Source: Umbilicaria muhlenbergii (lineage: Eukaryota > Ascomycota > Lecanoromycetes > Umbilicariales > Umbilicariaceae). From it: a DNA stretch of 64,000 nucleotides. The notes beneath the pieces were generated by a model that worked only from the letters and a program-made list of their open reading frames with translations, was not told the DNA's origin and did no database searches. Positions within the stretch are counted from its first letter, which is position 1; each line of letters starts with the position of its first letter. Positions 47,600 to 60,100 of the stretch are shown piece by piece. Where the stretch lies: contig KK106981.1 of assembly GCA_000611775.1 (NCBI GenBank), positions 3,970,927-4,034,926 of the forward strand. The letters are read 5' to 3'. The position numbers and the translations under genes were made by a program.

Positions 47600-50500
47600 G
47601 ACATACATCACTGTGTTAAAAGAGTCAGCCCTGAAATAATCAGTTCAGCACAATGCTATGTCTTGAACAGCTTGCTATGATGACAGCTGTACAGTTCATC
47701 AGAGTAATAAAAATGACTCTGAATGATTCTTATGTTAATCAAAGAAGGCAAAGGAGTATGCTGCAACCTTTCACAGGAACCTCATCACAGATGCAGAGAG
47801 ACATCAAGTTAAACAGAATCAGTTCAACTTGAAAGGCAATTACATTAATAATGATGACATGATACCCTCATTCAATGAGAAGGAAGACTTCATGAAAGTA
47901 ACATCTTCTGAAGGCTCAGATGAGTTCATGAAAAAAGATGAAAACAAGTGATTAATTACTCATGAAGAAAGATGAATTTGAATGTATACTGAAATACTTG
48001 ATGCCCTCAGCAAAAAAGAGGAGTACATGAAATGAGTAGAAGAAATAAAGGATCAGATTCTTTACATTATTTGAGATGCATTTACACAGAATCAGAACCA
48101 TGAAGAAATTAATTATCAAGATATAATTAAAGAGACATCCTCAAAAGGTTCTCAGTTCATCATCAGAGGAGAATATGTTACCTCTGATGAAGCACACATC
48201 TCATGAGAACTTCATATGAAAGTATGAGAACTTCAAAGTGAATACTTAAAGAGAGACCTGAACAAGCATTCAGCTCAGAGAGTGAATTCAGAAGACTTTA
48301 AATATGTAGAGAAGAACTTAAGCTTCTCTTCTTTTAATTCAAAAAACTAGAAGGCCCTTCAGGCCAGAGGCCTCTGAAGATGCTTACTTTAAAGTCTTCA
48401 GGCAGTGAATGACAATGAGAATTCATCACTGCAGCACAGGAAGACATGAGCAACTTTCATGTCTGAGTCAAAGTCAATGATCAATCAGCCTGACTACTAA
48501 TAGACAGTGACTGCACAGGGAACTTCATGAACTCAGGATTTATTACAAAACATGTAATTCAAACACAGGTGAAGCAGAATCCCTTCAGACTTCAAGAGTT
48601 CAATGAGACCTTTATGAAACATAATGATGAATGAGTAAACTGAGAGATGGTTCTCACGCCTATGTGTTTAAGTCAACATTGGGAAAAAATTCAATTCAAC
48701 ATAATGAAGCAATCAGGAAGTGATATAGTCCTGAGAATATCATGACTCTGAGCAGTCAATCTGATGATCAATTGAGCTGAAAATGAGATATACTTCATTA
48801 AGGGCAGTAATTTAAATAAGTTATATTCAGTCCTGAACTCACCTGAAGGTGTGAAGATCTTCACTATGTCAGTGAAAGAGATGCATGAGGAATTGAAGAA
48901 TCCTGATGCAAAAGTATTATGAAGCAGGTGAGTCAAAGATGATCAAGACTCTGTTATCAAGTTATTTATCCCTAAAGAATATAAAGACTTTGAGGAATTG
49001 TTTACAGCTGTAAAGGACCAGGACGCCTTGCTAAAACATTAAAAATGAGATCATGAAATCAAGATCATGAAAGATTACACACTCACAAAACAACCTATCT
49101 ACCTGTTGTCACCTCAGAAGTTAGACGCTTTATGAGAATACTTAAAGGAGAACTTATGAAAAGAATTCATATGAGAATCTCAATCTTCAGCTGAATATTC
49201 AATACTGTTCATATCAAAGCAGGATGGTTCACTTAGGTTGTGTGTTGATTATAAAGCATTGAACAACATTACTGTCAAGAACAGTTACCCTTTGCTGCTC
49301 ATTTCAGAACTGCAGGATCAGTTTCAGAGAGTGTAATGATTTATCAAGTTTGATATTTCAGGAGCCTTCAACCAGATTCATATCAAAGAAGGAGATGAAT
49401 AAAAAACTGCATTTCAAACAAGATCAGGACTTTATGAGTACCTGATAATGTCTTTCAGATTGACAAACACGTCAGCAACATTTCAGGCTTTTATCAACAA
49501 CATACTGCAGGAATATATGAATCAATTCATGATTATATACCTTGATGATATACTGATCTATTTCAAGACAGAGGAGCAGCATGTTCAACATGTTCACAAA
49601 GTCCTGCAAGCACTTCAAGATGCAGGTTTGCAGGTAAAGCCTGAGAAGAGCCTTTTTCATTTCAAGAAAGTACACTTCTTAAGCTTCATCATAACATCAG
49701 AAGGGTTATGAATGAACTCAGAAAAGATACAATCTGTGATTAAATGATTAATATTAAAGAACATCAAGGAAGTACAGTCCTTCCTTGAGTTCATGAACTT
49801 CTATAGAAAGTTTATCAAAAAGTATTCAAAAATCACATCACCTCTAACGGAGTTGACCAAGAAGGACCAGAAATTCAAGTGATCACTCAAAGCACAGAAA
49901 GCCTTCAATGAGTTGAAGAAGAAGTTCACTTCTCAATTAATTCTCATGAGTTTCAACCCTGAGAAACCTATTACGCTTGAGATGAATGCATCAGATAAAG
50001 TTATAGAAGCATGCATCAATCAATCAGATGATAAAAGATGTCTACAGCCAGTAACTTTCTATTTGAGGAAGTTTTCAAGTGTTGAAATGAGCTACAAGAT
50101 ACATGACAAGGAGCTGTTAATTATTGTTGATGCATTCAAACAATGACATGTGTATCTGGAAGGACCTAAACATGAGGTTCAGGTATACTCAGATCATAAA
50201 AATCTGTTGTATTTCATGACAACAAAAGTCTTAAATTAAAGACAAGTGCGTTGATCAGAAGAGTTGTCACAATACAACTTTAAAATTCATTATCAAAAAG
50301 GATCAGAGAATGTCAAAGTGAACACACTCAATTGATGAGCTGATTATTTGCAAGACAAATCAATCATCAGTCATGCTATCCTTCAGGAGAATGAGCAAGG
50401 AGACATGTCTTTCAATAAACAGTTCAACCTCATCATACATGTAGAAGATAACATTTTCAAAAATGAGATTCAAAAAGCGTTGAAGAATGATAAGTTAGCA

Positions 50501-51878
50501 CAGCAGATTCTTCAGAATATTAAGAATCATGAAAGCTTCAAAAAGGAGAAAGGTTTATTACTTTTTCAAGACTTAATCTATGTTCCTATTAGTCTTCAAT
50601 GAAAGCTAATAGAGGAAAGTCATTTCAACAAGACACATGATCATCAAGGAATTAACAAGATGATAGAATGACTCACAAGAACATACTACTTTCCACACAT
50701 GAGAAAAAAGATTGAAGAAATCATTTAAAAGTGTGACATCTGCTGAAGAAGCAAAGCAGATCAACATAAGTCATACAGTTTACTTAAGTCATCAAAGACA
50801 TCATCAAGACCATGAGCAAGCATCACATTAAACTTTGTGATAAAGTTATCAAAGTTGAAAGAACCACTGATGAGAGCAGTCTATGATTCAATATTGATTA
50901 TTACTGATAGACTTATGAAGTACAGATACTTCATACCTTATAATGAAGCATCATCAGCAGAAGAACTTGCATATATGTTCTTAAGAATTATAGCAGTCAA
51001 TCATGAACTGCTGAAAGAGATAATCTCTGACAGAGATAAACTCTTCACCTTCAAGTTCTGAAAATCACTAATGAACCAGTTGAGGATTCATCATAAGTTA
51101 TCAACATCATATCATCTCCAGATGGACAGTCAGACTGAACAGCTTAATCAGATTATGAAACAGTACTTATGATGTTACATTAATTATCAGCAAACTAATT
51201 GAGTAGAACTCTTACTGATAGCTCAGTTAACATACAACTCAGCAGCAACAGAAACAACTGAAGTATCATCATTTTATGTCAATTACAGTTTCAACTCAGC
51301 TATGAATGAGGTCAGGGGGCTAGTAATGATAGCACAAAAAGCAAGGATACAAGTGAATCACCTTAAGAACTTGCATGAAATGTTGCAGAGAAACATTAAG
51401 TTCACCTCAGAAAAGTCAATGATATATTACAATAAAAAGAGAGTTAAAGGACCTACTCTCAAAGAGGAAGATAAAGTATACCTTTTATGTCACAATATCA
51501 AGACAAAGTGATTTAGCAACAAATTGAATCACACAAAGTTGAGACCTTTTCAAATTGCAAGAATTAAGAGAAGTGTCAACTATGAGCTTAAGCTTTCACC
51601 TGCTATGTGAATACACTCAGTATTCCACGTATCACTACTTGAATCAGCAGACTCAGAAACATCATTACAAGAAAAATCATCAGAGATTGACCTGAAAAGT
51701 CAAGATGCTGAATTCAAAGTAGAAGAAATTCTAGATCAGCAAGACATAAATGATGAGTCACACTATTTAATCAAATGAAAGGGATATGATAGTGAAGGAA
51801 ACACATGAGAATCAGAAGAAAATCTTACTCATTGTGCAGTGAAACTGCATCAGTTTCAGCAAAGAAATCTGCAGCAAA
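47600..51878 (+). pseudogene. G1 pol with chromodomain
   Basis: Protease LLIDSDCTGNF at 48498-48530 (DSG to DSD). Reverse transcriptase 49100-49720 with KFDISGAFNQI and an intact MIIYLDDILIYF box at 49530-49562. RNase H 49970-50340 (EMNASD, then a YSDHKN motif). Integrase zinc finger about 50620-50760, core DSILIITDRLMKY at 50883, IISDRDKLF at 51020 and DSQTEQLNQ at 51127. Chromodomain 51710-51850 (KVEEILDQ, then YLIK-x-KGYDSEGN). Stops are nearly all TGA. Confidence 0.93.
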
Positions 51879-52364
51879 TCAGTCTGTGCTGACAAGGTTG
51901 AAAGCCTCAAGCATGAGGAAGTTGAGGGGAGGCCTGTTAAAAGAATCAACAGCTGCAGCAGCTGTGCATTCATTCATCTTCAACTCTTCAATGTTCTGAA
52001 GTTCAATACAAATCAAGTCTGACTGCTTCTTCTGCAGGAAAGCAATTTGTTTGCAAAGTCTCTCTTTCTTCACTCTTATTTCTCACTTTTGTGTCATGAC
52101 AGCATCCTTTTTCTTTTCTAGATGATGAATCTTCACACTCACCTTGTTGATCTCCTTCAGGGATATGAACAAGTCGCAGGAGACACTCAGCTGAATGCAG
52201 ACATCACACTTATTGCAATCATTCAACATCTTGCACTCCTTGCCACTGATTAAGCAGTGACTACACATTCACATGACAATCCTCTCATTTTCAGTGATTG
52301 AATCAGTCAAACAGGAATGATGAGAAGTAGATGACTTCTTCTTTCTGATATCAGATGAAGGCAT
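51879..52364 (-). pseudogene. Opposite-strand gene of G1: Zn2Cys6-like cluster protein with coiled-coil-like tail
   Basis: On the strand opposite to pol, between chromodomain and 3' LTR. One frame from Met 52364 to the stop at 51879-51881 (about 161 codons) with only two internal stops (TGA at 52269-52271 and 52083-52085), and no frameshift. A Ser/Thr/Lys-rich N-terminus is followed by CSHCLISGKEC...CNKCDVCIQLSVSC, spacing C-x2-C-x6-C-x8-C-x2-C-x6-C, which is the fungal Zn2Cys6 binuclear cluster spacing (a further Cys lies between). Next come about 60 residues rich in Lys/Glu/Leu (EINKVSVKIHHLEKKK, then RLCKQIAFLQKKQ), likely helical. Usual Zn2Cys6 proteins bind DNA; here that is inferred only. 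No TATA box found; its promoter would be in the 3' LTR. Confidence 0.75.
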
Positions 52365-52411
52365 GAAGGAGGTTGAGTTTTTGAGGATGAAAACATTGAG
52401 AAGAGAGCTAA

Positions 52412-52844
52412 TATTACACCTCTCATTAAAAGGTACCTGTTGAGTATGCATAGCAGGCGTACATGTGGTACTGCTCATGATGCTCAAGGCATGAGCACCT
52501 TGAGCACTCAACTGCTCATGATGCTCAGGGCATGAGCACCTTGAGCACTCAATCACTCATGATGCTCAGGGCATGAGCACCTTGAGCAGTAAGATTACAC
52601 ATGCAGAGCAGTACAGTCACACATGAGTCTTTTAAAGTATTATATAACCACAGGTAGATCCATAGTTAGGAGCTCATGCTCAACTCATGTATTAAATGCA
52701 ATCTCATAAGTCTTCTGCCTTCTAGCCTATCTGAGTCTACATGTGATCAGTAGTTCATTGAATCAAGCGCTGTGGTTAAATGAATGTTGATATAGTTCAT
52801 TGAATGATTGTACTATCCTTGTCATTATGACATCACCTGTTACA
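52412..52844 (+). repeat. 3' LTR of G1 (433 bp)
   Basis: Begins TATTACACC, a G-to-A change in the terminal TG; ends CTGTTACA. It has three copies of the 40-bp internal unit (52472-52590) against two in the 5' LTR, which explains the 41-bp length difference. A purine stretch gagaagagagct precedes it. Confidence 0.95.
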
Positions 52845-54937
52845 ATCACTACCTGATTCACAGAGTTGATTAAAATCTGAGTGTGATTCATTCAAGAGAG
52901 TCTCAGTATAATTTTAAAATCTTTCATATTTACAATCATCATGAGAATAAGTCACTGAGAATGACTGCAAACCTTCATAATTGAATAAATCATGTGTGTA
53001 ACTCATCTCACTGTCTTTTTCTGAAAATCATGTAAAGTTCAGGGCTTTGACAGTGATACTGCTTTAATTTTAAATCATTCAATCAGAGTCTTCATCAGGT
53101 TAGCATTGATGAATGCATATTCAATTGACTCAATATCAAGTAAGGCCTTGACTCATAACTTGATCTCATTCAGAGTGAGCTTGCAATTCACTTCAAATAA
53201 TGTTCAAGTGAACAAAATGTCTTCATTAATCATTAATATTAATATCACAAGAAAATTATCATTATTCCTTATCATAACTTTAATAGAGGAACGCCTTTTC
53301 CTGAGTTTAATTCAAAATCAGAATCAGAATTAAATATGATTCATTACACATATTTTAATGCTGAAGTCTCTTTCTTTTTATCCTTGTTTGAACAGTTTAA
53401 GGCAAGGTGTTTTTATTCATTATATTTAAAACATCATTCTTTCTGCATCTGTTGTTCTTTAACAGCGTCTGAGTGTGATGTTCAGTTCAGTATTCAGGGA
53501 ATGAACTCAATGATCATTTAAGTGATCAATTTTAAGATTTTAATAAAATGTTTAATCCTTGTATGAGTTTAACTTGTGAAGAAAAATGTTTAATTCAGTT
53601 AAGATCTGATGATCTTCTTTGCATCAAGCAGTCATAAAGTCTGATTAATTCACTGACAACACTTGATGAGTTCATAAAAGTCTTCAAGTCTGTCATCATT
53701 AATGTTTAATTATCATTAAATAATGTTGTTCACCTTATTCAGAAGTTCTCCTATTTAGTATGAATCAAGAAACTCATTTAGTTCAGTAACATATTATTGA
53801 AAATCAGCTCAGAAAGATAAAAAGTCTTTAAATCCTTGATAAAGTTTATGAAATTCATCAGTGATGATACATTTTTGATCTGAGTCTCTGTAGATTCAGG
53901 TTAAATGTTTTAGCAGTTTAATAATATTTAAATAAGCTGTTTGAGATGCTGAATTCATTCAAGGCCTTATGTGTTTAACAGAGTCATTCTCAATTTTGTC
54001 TTCATGTATGTTATTTTCATCTGCTCAGTGAGGTATTATTTATTCATTATTAATAAGTAGTTTTTGATCTTCACTACTCATTTATCATGTTTCAAACAGT
54101 CACTGAAGAACATCAGTGAATCAAAGAACTTTAATGATCTGAATGATTCTTCAACTGTGAGTCAAAAGGAATCAGGTTGAGGGAAATCAAGTTGAAAGAT
54201 GCTTATATGAGTGACTGTAATTCATTGTTCAAGGTATGTTATTACATCAGCTTGTTCAGTGACTTTTTTTTTCAGTTTCCTGTTCTTATCCTTCATTTTT
54301 TCATAGTTCACTTGTAGTTCTTCATGTGCCTTTATAATGATGTTGATTTCATTCAGGGATTGCTCATGATCAGTGATTAATTGTTAAAGAGCAGTTATTA
54401 CTTTGAAGAAATGTTCTTGTAAAAAATTAATCAAGATCTCTGCAGTCAAAGTGATCAGAATCTGATTAATCAGATTTTCATTCAAGATGAATTGTTCATC
54501 ATTTACAAAAGTCAACAAAGACTCTTTAATTCATGAGTAAACTTCACTACTGATTTCTCTGATCATTGTGATTAATTTCTGATTCTGATTTTGATGTGTT
54601 AACTGTCTGACTTCAGTTTCAATCTGATTCAGAATTTATTCAAGATGCCTTGCAGCAGGAGATAAAGAAAAAGATTAAAATAATGTTAAGATTATGCAGA
54701 TTAAAATTAATGTATATGTTTTAACAGCTGACATTTAATTACAGAGAAGAATTCTAGTCTAAGAAGCAAAAGGAAAAAAGAACATGAAGATTAAAATCTT
54801 TATGTGTGCATTAAATTCATTAATTTAATCACTGTTAACCTGTTTAGTTTAATCACTGCTAACTCATTCAGTCATTCAGTTTATTACATCATTTAAATCA
54901 TTCAGTTTAATTCAACATTTAAGTGTAAATCTGACAT
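52845..54937 (-). pseudogene. Gypsy G4, gag and protease region (5' half)
   Basis: Minus strand, continuing from 46288 across G1. Near 52860-52930 a KDFKIILRLS phrase resembles the region after the protease (IILGxPW). At about 53780-53960 the capsid reads YRDSDQKCIITDEFHKLYQG and AFQ-like YVTELNEFL, a typical Ty3/Gypsy Gag stretch. On the minus strand a TGTCAGATTT beginning at 54937, just after AACAA of the outer LTR, may be the start of the 5' LTR of G4; its inner limit was not found. Confidence 0.65.
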
Positions 54938-55002
54938 TGTTAAGTATAATTTTTCTTATTTTGAACTAACATCTGATGAGTTCTGTACACTGAATGCTCA
55001 TA
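54938..55002 (-). repeat. 65-bp remnant of the outer 5' LTR
   Basis: Matches 7525-7591 (aYaatMttttt to gaatgctcaYa) and abuts the target duplication aatat at 55003. The rest of this LTR is displaced or lost, apparently by insertion of G4. Confidence 0.75.
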
Positions 55003-55847
55003 AATATGCATTAAGAATTATAATCTTGTCAGAAAATCACTGTATCAGGCAAAGAATACTCACTTCATTTTCATCAGAATCACAAATAAGTCAAGACATA
55101 CTTATAAATGATAAATTTTTAGACTAAAATTGAAATACATCAGGGAGAAAACACCCTACACAATTAATCAAAATATTAAATAATATATTTACATTAATAT
55201 CATCAAGGCAAGTAGAAAAACCTATTACAGCTTAAAAATCATGATTGCAAATTAATACATAGATTGCAGATATTCAAGTTTTAACAGAAACAAAAGAAAT
55301 CACAATTAAAAAACACTTTGCTCAAGTAAAGTAATTAATTGCCTGCAAAACATCAGTCTTTTACACTGATGAGTCAAAAATCAGTGTAAATACAACATAA
55401 AACACAAAAAATCACATAAAAGCTGAAGTATACTGTATAAAAAACAATGACATAAATACAAAAAGTTATGTTTTAGATTGTTACACTGAAGTAATAAATG
55501 CAGAGCTTTATGCTATAATGCAGGTCACAAAACAAGCAATTTAAAGATAATTTTTAAAAAAAATATCTAAATATTTACAGATAGTCAAACTGCAATATAA
55601 AAATTACAAAAGTCTGCAAATATAGAAGTTTTACAACAAATTCAGTTAAATCTACAGCAATTACAGCAAAGTCAAAAGTCAATTCATATACACTGAATTC
55701 TCAGTCATAGCCAAATATCAGGAAATAAATTAACAGATAAAGCAGTTAAACAAGAAGCTTTAAACTCAGAAAATGCAATTATTAATGCAAACTCAAGGCA
55801 TATTTCTTTATCTTATATCAAAAAAGATATTGAGGAAATTGTTAAAG
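55003..55847 (+). mobile_element. LINE-B, continuation (RNase H region)
   Basis: Resumes exactly where 7182 stopped (aatatgcattaagaattataatc; LINE-A 3799 onward). RNase H at about 55350-55720 with FYTDES and the IPSH-type motif decayed. Cut at 55847 by Gypsy G6; the remainder of the LINE is not in the window. Confidence 0.92.
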
Positions 55848-56075
55848 TGTGAGACTATAGCATCCCTTACTAGAAAGGGAAGTATAGTTGAGGTATGTGA
55901 CAGCATGAGATATAAATGTATAAAGGTTATATGATTTTAATTATATAAAACTAATAATTAAGGAATGAAGGTGAGATTGAGCAGTGCAGAGTTTTCATGT
56001 GACTCATTAATGCTGTCAAGTCACTTATAGAGCACATACTTTACATGAGTCTTAAATTGTCATTAACTCATGATA
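55848..56075 (-). repeat. 3' LTR of G6
   Basis: 228 bp, same length as the G2 LTRs; heavily decayed (for example agagcacatactttac against agggcgcatgcccta). A pyrimidine run attacctcccccttat follows, the polypurine tract on the minus strand. Confidence 0.92.
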
Positions 56076-56330
56076 ATTACCTCCCCCTTATGCGGCGGCC
56101 CTCTGACGCAGAAAGGTGAGTGACTGATAGAAGACTTAATTAACAGTTGAATTAATGATGCAGCACTGACACTGATTAAGTGAGATGATAATGAGGTGAG
56201 CTTGTCACATGACAGTGAAAACCCTGAGGAGTGAAGAGACAGCAGTGAAGTCATGACAGCATAAGCATGACAGCACTATGATAATGTAATCAAGGCTCTG
56301 AGTGATGATATCATAACAAGAGTTTTAAAG

Positions 56331-56338
56331 TATAAATA
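56331..56338 (+). promoter_or_regulatory. TATA box of the opposite-strand gene in G6
   Basis: Tataaata, 123 bp before the ATG, as in G2. Confidence 0.55.
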
Positions 56339-56453
56339 CTGTCAACTCCTCAGCCTTCTGTTATCAACTTTTGCCAGAGCAGTGACTCATCATCATAACA
56401 TCATTAATGCATTCTTAAAACACATCATCTTCATCACTGCAACATCAGTCATT

Positions 56454-56965
56454 ATGCCTGTAAGTCAGAGAAACTGGCTTCACACATGCACTTTTAATGT
56501 GAGTCATCATATAGCGCTCACTCATTGTCAAGTGCTTCACTGAATCTCATGCACATCTTATTAAACCTTTCTGTCTTCATTGTTCTCATCACTTCACGGA
56601 CAACATGACTCAGGTATGTGATGTCAGGTTGAATATTAAGTGTGCATATTACATAAATCTGCACAAAGCTTGTTTTTTAATAAGTTTAATCTGCTCACTT
56701 GTAATACTTCACTGATGATTTAAAGTCCTCATGCATTTCATCTGCAAGGTTAACACCTTGATATGCTTGATCAATAAGATCAACATTAACACTCTTTTGC
56801 CTGCTCTCTTGACTGCTCTCAAGGCGCGTCAAAAGTGTTATAACAAGAAGATCACAGCGCATCTTCATGTTGTCAGTCATCATTTTTGAGGAGTCAGAGG
56901 GGTCAGAGAAATCAGAGGAGGATAATGAAGATGAGGAGAAGAATAATGATAATAAAGATGAGTAA
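56454..56965 (+). pseudogene. Opposite-strand gene of G6 (internally deleted)
   Basis: Same layout as 27612-28356: ATG CCT, GTAAGT at 56460, intron end TGTCAAG at 56532 (73 nt), cysteine cluster from 56572 (first C, then the QVCD phrase; the later Cys pair is partly lost), then a jump from the helical part at about 56875 straight into the acidic tail ending TAA at 56963-56965. The missing piece is about 230 bp. Several in-frame stops. It supports the gene model of G2 by keeping the start, splice sites and end. Confidence 0.6.
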
Positions 56966-57199
56966 ATAATGTTTTGTCAGCATTTTGCTGATCTTGTATA
57001 ATAGTTTCTTTTTCCTTTGGCCCTGATCAGGTACACTGTTATGATGATAATAATATTATGTTTTCCTTGTGCCTTGCTGATGATTCACCTTCTTTAGTGA
57101 ACTTGTTGCTCTTAACTCTTGCTGTAGATCACTTATAAGGCCTTGATAAAATCTGTAAAACCCCTTGAGGAAAATCAGGAAAGAGTGTTTTTATGATGT

Positions 57200-60100
57200 T
57201 AATTAAATCTTTCTAAATCACTTCTTCCTGCACTCTTTTAATTTGTTGTTAAAGGCTGCATGCATTTTCTGCACACTTTTTAAGTTCTTTTTTAACACTC
57301 ATTAATCATATTCTTCTGATCAACCCTTTCATCTCACTTTGTACAGGATTTCATTCCTGGATTTTCAGCAGTTTAAAATCTCTTCAACTTCATATTCTTC
57401 TTCATCATCAATTAGCTTTGAAGGTGACAGTAATGATTTAAAGTTATCACTGACTCTGCACTGATATGACTTCAGGTAAGAGACATGAAAGACATTATGA
57501 ATTTAATAAATGAGTGATAAAGTTAACCTGTAGGCCTGCTTCTTTATTAAGTCTTCAACTTGAAATGATTTAATGAATTTGTGAAACAGTTTCCTGCTCA
57601 AGTGCTTTTGTTGTAAGTTCTTCATGAATAACATTATCAAGTCTCTTACATTATAGGTCTTGAGTTTATGTTTAACATCATAATATTTTGCTTGAGAATT
57701 AATTACATTTTCTCATCACTGTGACAGTGCTTCCTGTATGTCATGAAATTATTTCACTCAGTTTTTAGCTGCAGGTACCTCCTCTTTCTTGAAGTTATCC
57801 TCAACTTTAAATCTTACTTCTGAATGATAAACATACATGACATAAAAAGAGCTGCATCTTATTAATGCTTGTGTTTCATTGTTGTAAGTGAATTCTGTCA
57901 AAGGTAAAAGATTCATTCAGTTGTCTTGTTCATCTGAGCAATAACAGTGAAGGTAATGCTTCAAGGTTTAATTTTATCATTCTGTTTATTCATTCATCTG
58001 TGAATGAAAGACAGTGCTTAATTGATGCTTCATTCTTAAATAGTAGCACATTTCTGATCAGAAAGCACTTGTGAAAACTGATCTCTGATCAGAGACAACC
58101 TCTTTCAGTACATTGAATCAGTATATTATTTCCTCATAAAATAAGTCAGTCAACTCTGTTGCTGTAATCATTTTCATGATTTGAATATATCAAGCCATTT
58201 TTATATACTGATTCATAATCATTAAGATCACATCATAGATGCAACTCTTGTACTTACTTGACAGCAAGTTGATGATAAAATTCATTATGACTTGCTGTCA
58301 TGATTCTTCTGACTGAGGCAGCGCCTGTAGCTCATCATAAAGATGATGTTTAAGCACTTTCACTCTTTGACAGATGTCACATGACACAACATAATCTTTA
58401 ACATCTTGACTCATATCAATTTAATAATATTTGTGATCAATTAATTTAAAAGTTCTTTCTACCCTGAAATGCCCTGTCAAGGCATCATCATGATGATGTT
58501 TCAAGATCTCTGCCCTTACTGATTTTTCTTTCAGAATGTATATTTGTTCCTCATGAAATAAAAGGCCTTCAGAGTTGAACCTTCAGAGACTTTCAGCTTT
58601 AATCTTGCATTTTATTGATGTACAGTCAGTGTTGTGCATCACTTCTACAAATGAATCATCATTTTGTAGAGTTTAAATCAAATCTCTTAGAAATAAACTC
58701 AGGCTTTCATCAGCTGTTTCATGAATGACAAGATCTCTTATCATCACACATGAAATGAGTTGTTTGCAATCAACAGTTTCAGTGACAGGGTTAAGCTGTT
58801 TCACAGTTACATCACAGTCATCATGAGTAAGTGTTTTATTGTCACTCCTTCAGCATTCTTTCTGAAGTTTGAGGTTTTTAATCTCAGTTATTCTCTTCAC
58901 CTCTGTGAGCAACTGCCTCACAATAGAGGCGTATCTGAGTGAGAATACATTCACAAGAGTGATTAACTTTCTTTGAAGTGTTGAGAGTAATTTCTTCATA
59001 ATTTCACTCATCTTTTTGACATCCCTGTAGTCTGATCACCTCAACAGCACATCAGCGGGGTTGATTTTTTCAAACTGATGCAGAATATTAAAATCAAAAG
59101 CAGTGAGCTTCATTGCTCATCATGCTTACTTATCATTCAATTCCTTCATGTTCATAAATCCTCATAAATTGTTATGATTAGTCAATACCTCTATGATGTG
59201 ACAACTGCCTTTAAGATAATGATGTCAGTGTTTAAACATTATAATGATGACAAGGAGCTCCTGATCATGAGTTTCATATCAAATCTCTGAAGAAGACAGC
59301 TTTCTTAATTAAAACACAATTGAATATCATTCTCTGTTATTCAACAGCTGAGACAGGATGTCAGTGAGTTTAATAATTAATGCATCAGTTTTCACCTGTA
59401 TCTGTAACTTCAGATTGAAGTGAATCAGAATAGATGCTGTTGTAAAGATTTCATGAAAGTGATCAAACACCTTCTTTGCATCATTTGAGAATTTAAAAGA
59501 CTCAAACTTCTTTTCATTCTTGTTATCTTTCATAAGGTTTGTCAAAGGGGCTGTAACTTGTGAATAACACTTAATAAAGCGTCTATAAAAGTTCATAAAG
59601 CTCAGGAAGACTTGTACTTTTTGAAAAATTCTTAATATTAATCAGTCTTGTATGATGTTCACTCATCACAGATTCATCACTACACCTTCAGTTGTGATAA
59701 TAAACTTTAAAAATTTCACCTTGATAATGAAGAATTCACACTTCTTAAGGTTCATGTAGAATTAAAATCAGTGAAGTCAGTTTAACACCTGCTTAACATG
59801 CTCTCAGTGTTTCACTGATGATTCTAAGTATATAAGGATGTCATCTAAATAAATAACACAAAAGACATTCACAAGCCCTGTTAATGCTCAGTTGATGTAA
59901 GTTTAAAATGTAGCTGAAGCATTGCATCAGCAATTTAGCAAGTTAACTCTGAGTTAGTTTTTAACACTTTGAGCGCTCTGAGCTTCTGATCTCATGTCTC
60001 AGATAACAGCAGCTCTTAGCAACATCTGAGCGCTTTGAGCTCAACCTTAAATCTTGAGCAGAACATCAAAATTTTGTGATAAAAAAATTATTATTAAAAC

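Larger units (their letters stand above)
46289..52844 (+). mobile_element. Complete Ty3/Gypsy chromovirus G1 (6556 bp)
   Basis: LTRs 46289-46680 and 52412-52844, both ending ...cacctgttaca, flanked by the duplication atcac (46284-46288 and 52845-52849). Gag and Pol on the plus strand with knuckle, protease, reverse transcriptase, RNase H, integrase and chromodomain in order, and an extra minus-strand gene (51879-52364) before the 3' LTR. Inserted in Gypsy G4 between protease region and reverse transcriptase. Confidence 0.96.
7183..55002 (-). mobile_element. Outer LTR-element insertion into LINE-B, filled by nested elements
   Basis: LINE-B breaks off at 7182 and resumes at 55003 with nothing lost; both sides carry the 5-bp duplication aatat (7178-7182 and 55003-55007). 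The left boundary is a full LTR (7183-7591), the right boundary 65 bp of the same LTR. The flanks therefore date one integration, although most of the 47.8 kb was delivered later by nested elements. The LTR polarity (polypurine tract just inside 7591 on the minus strand) puts the element on the minus strand, as is G3. Confidence 0.8.
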
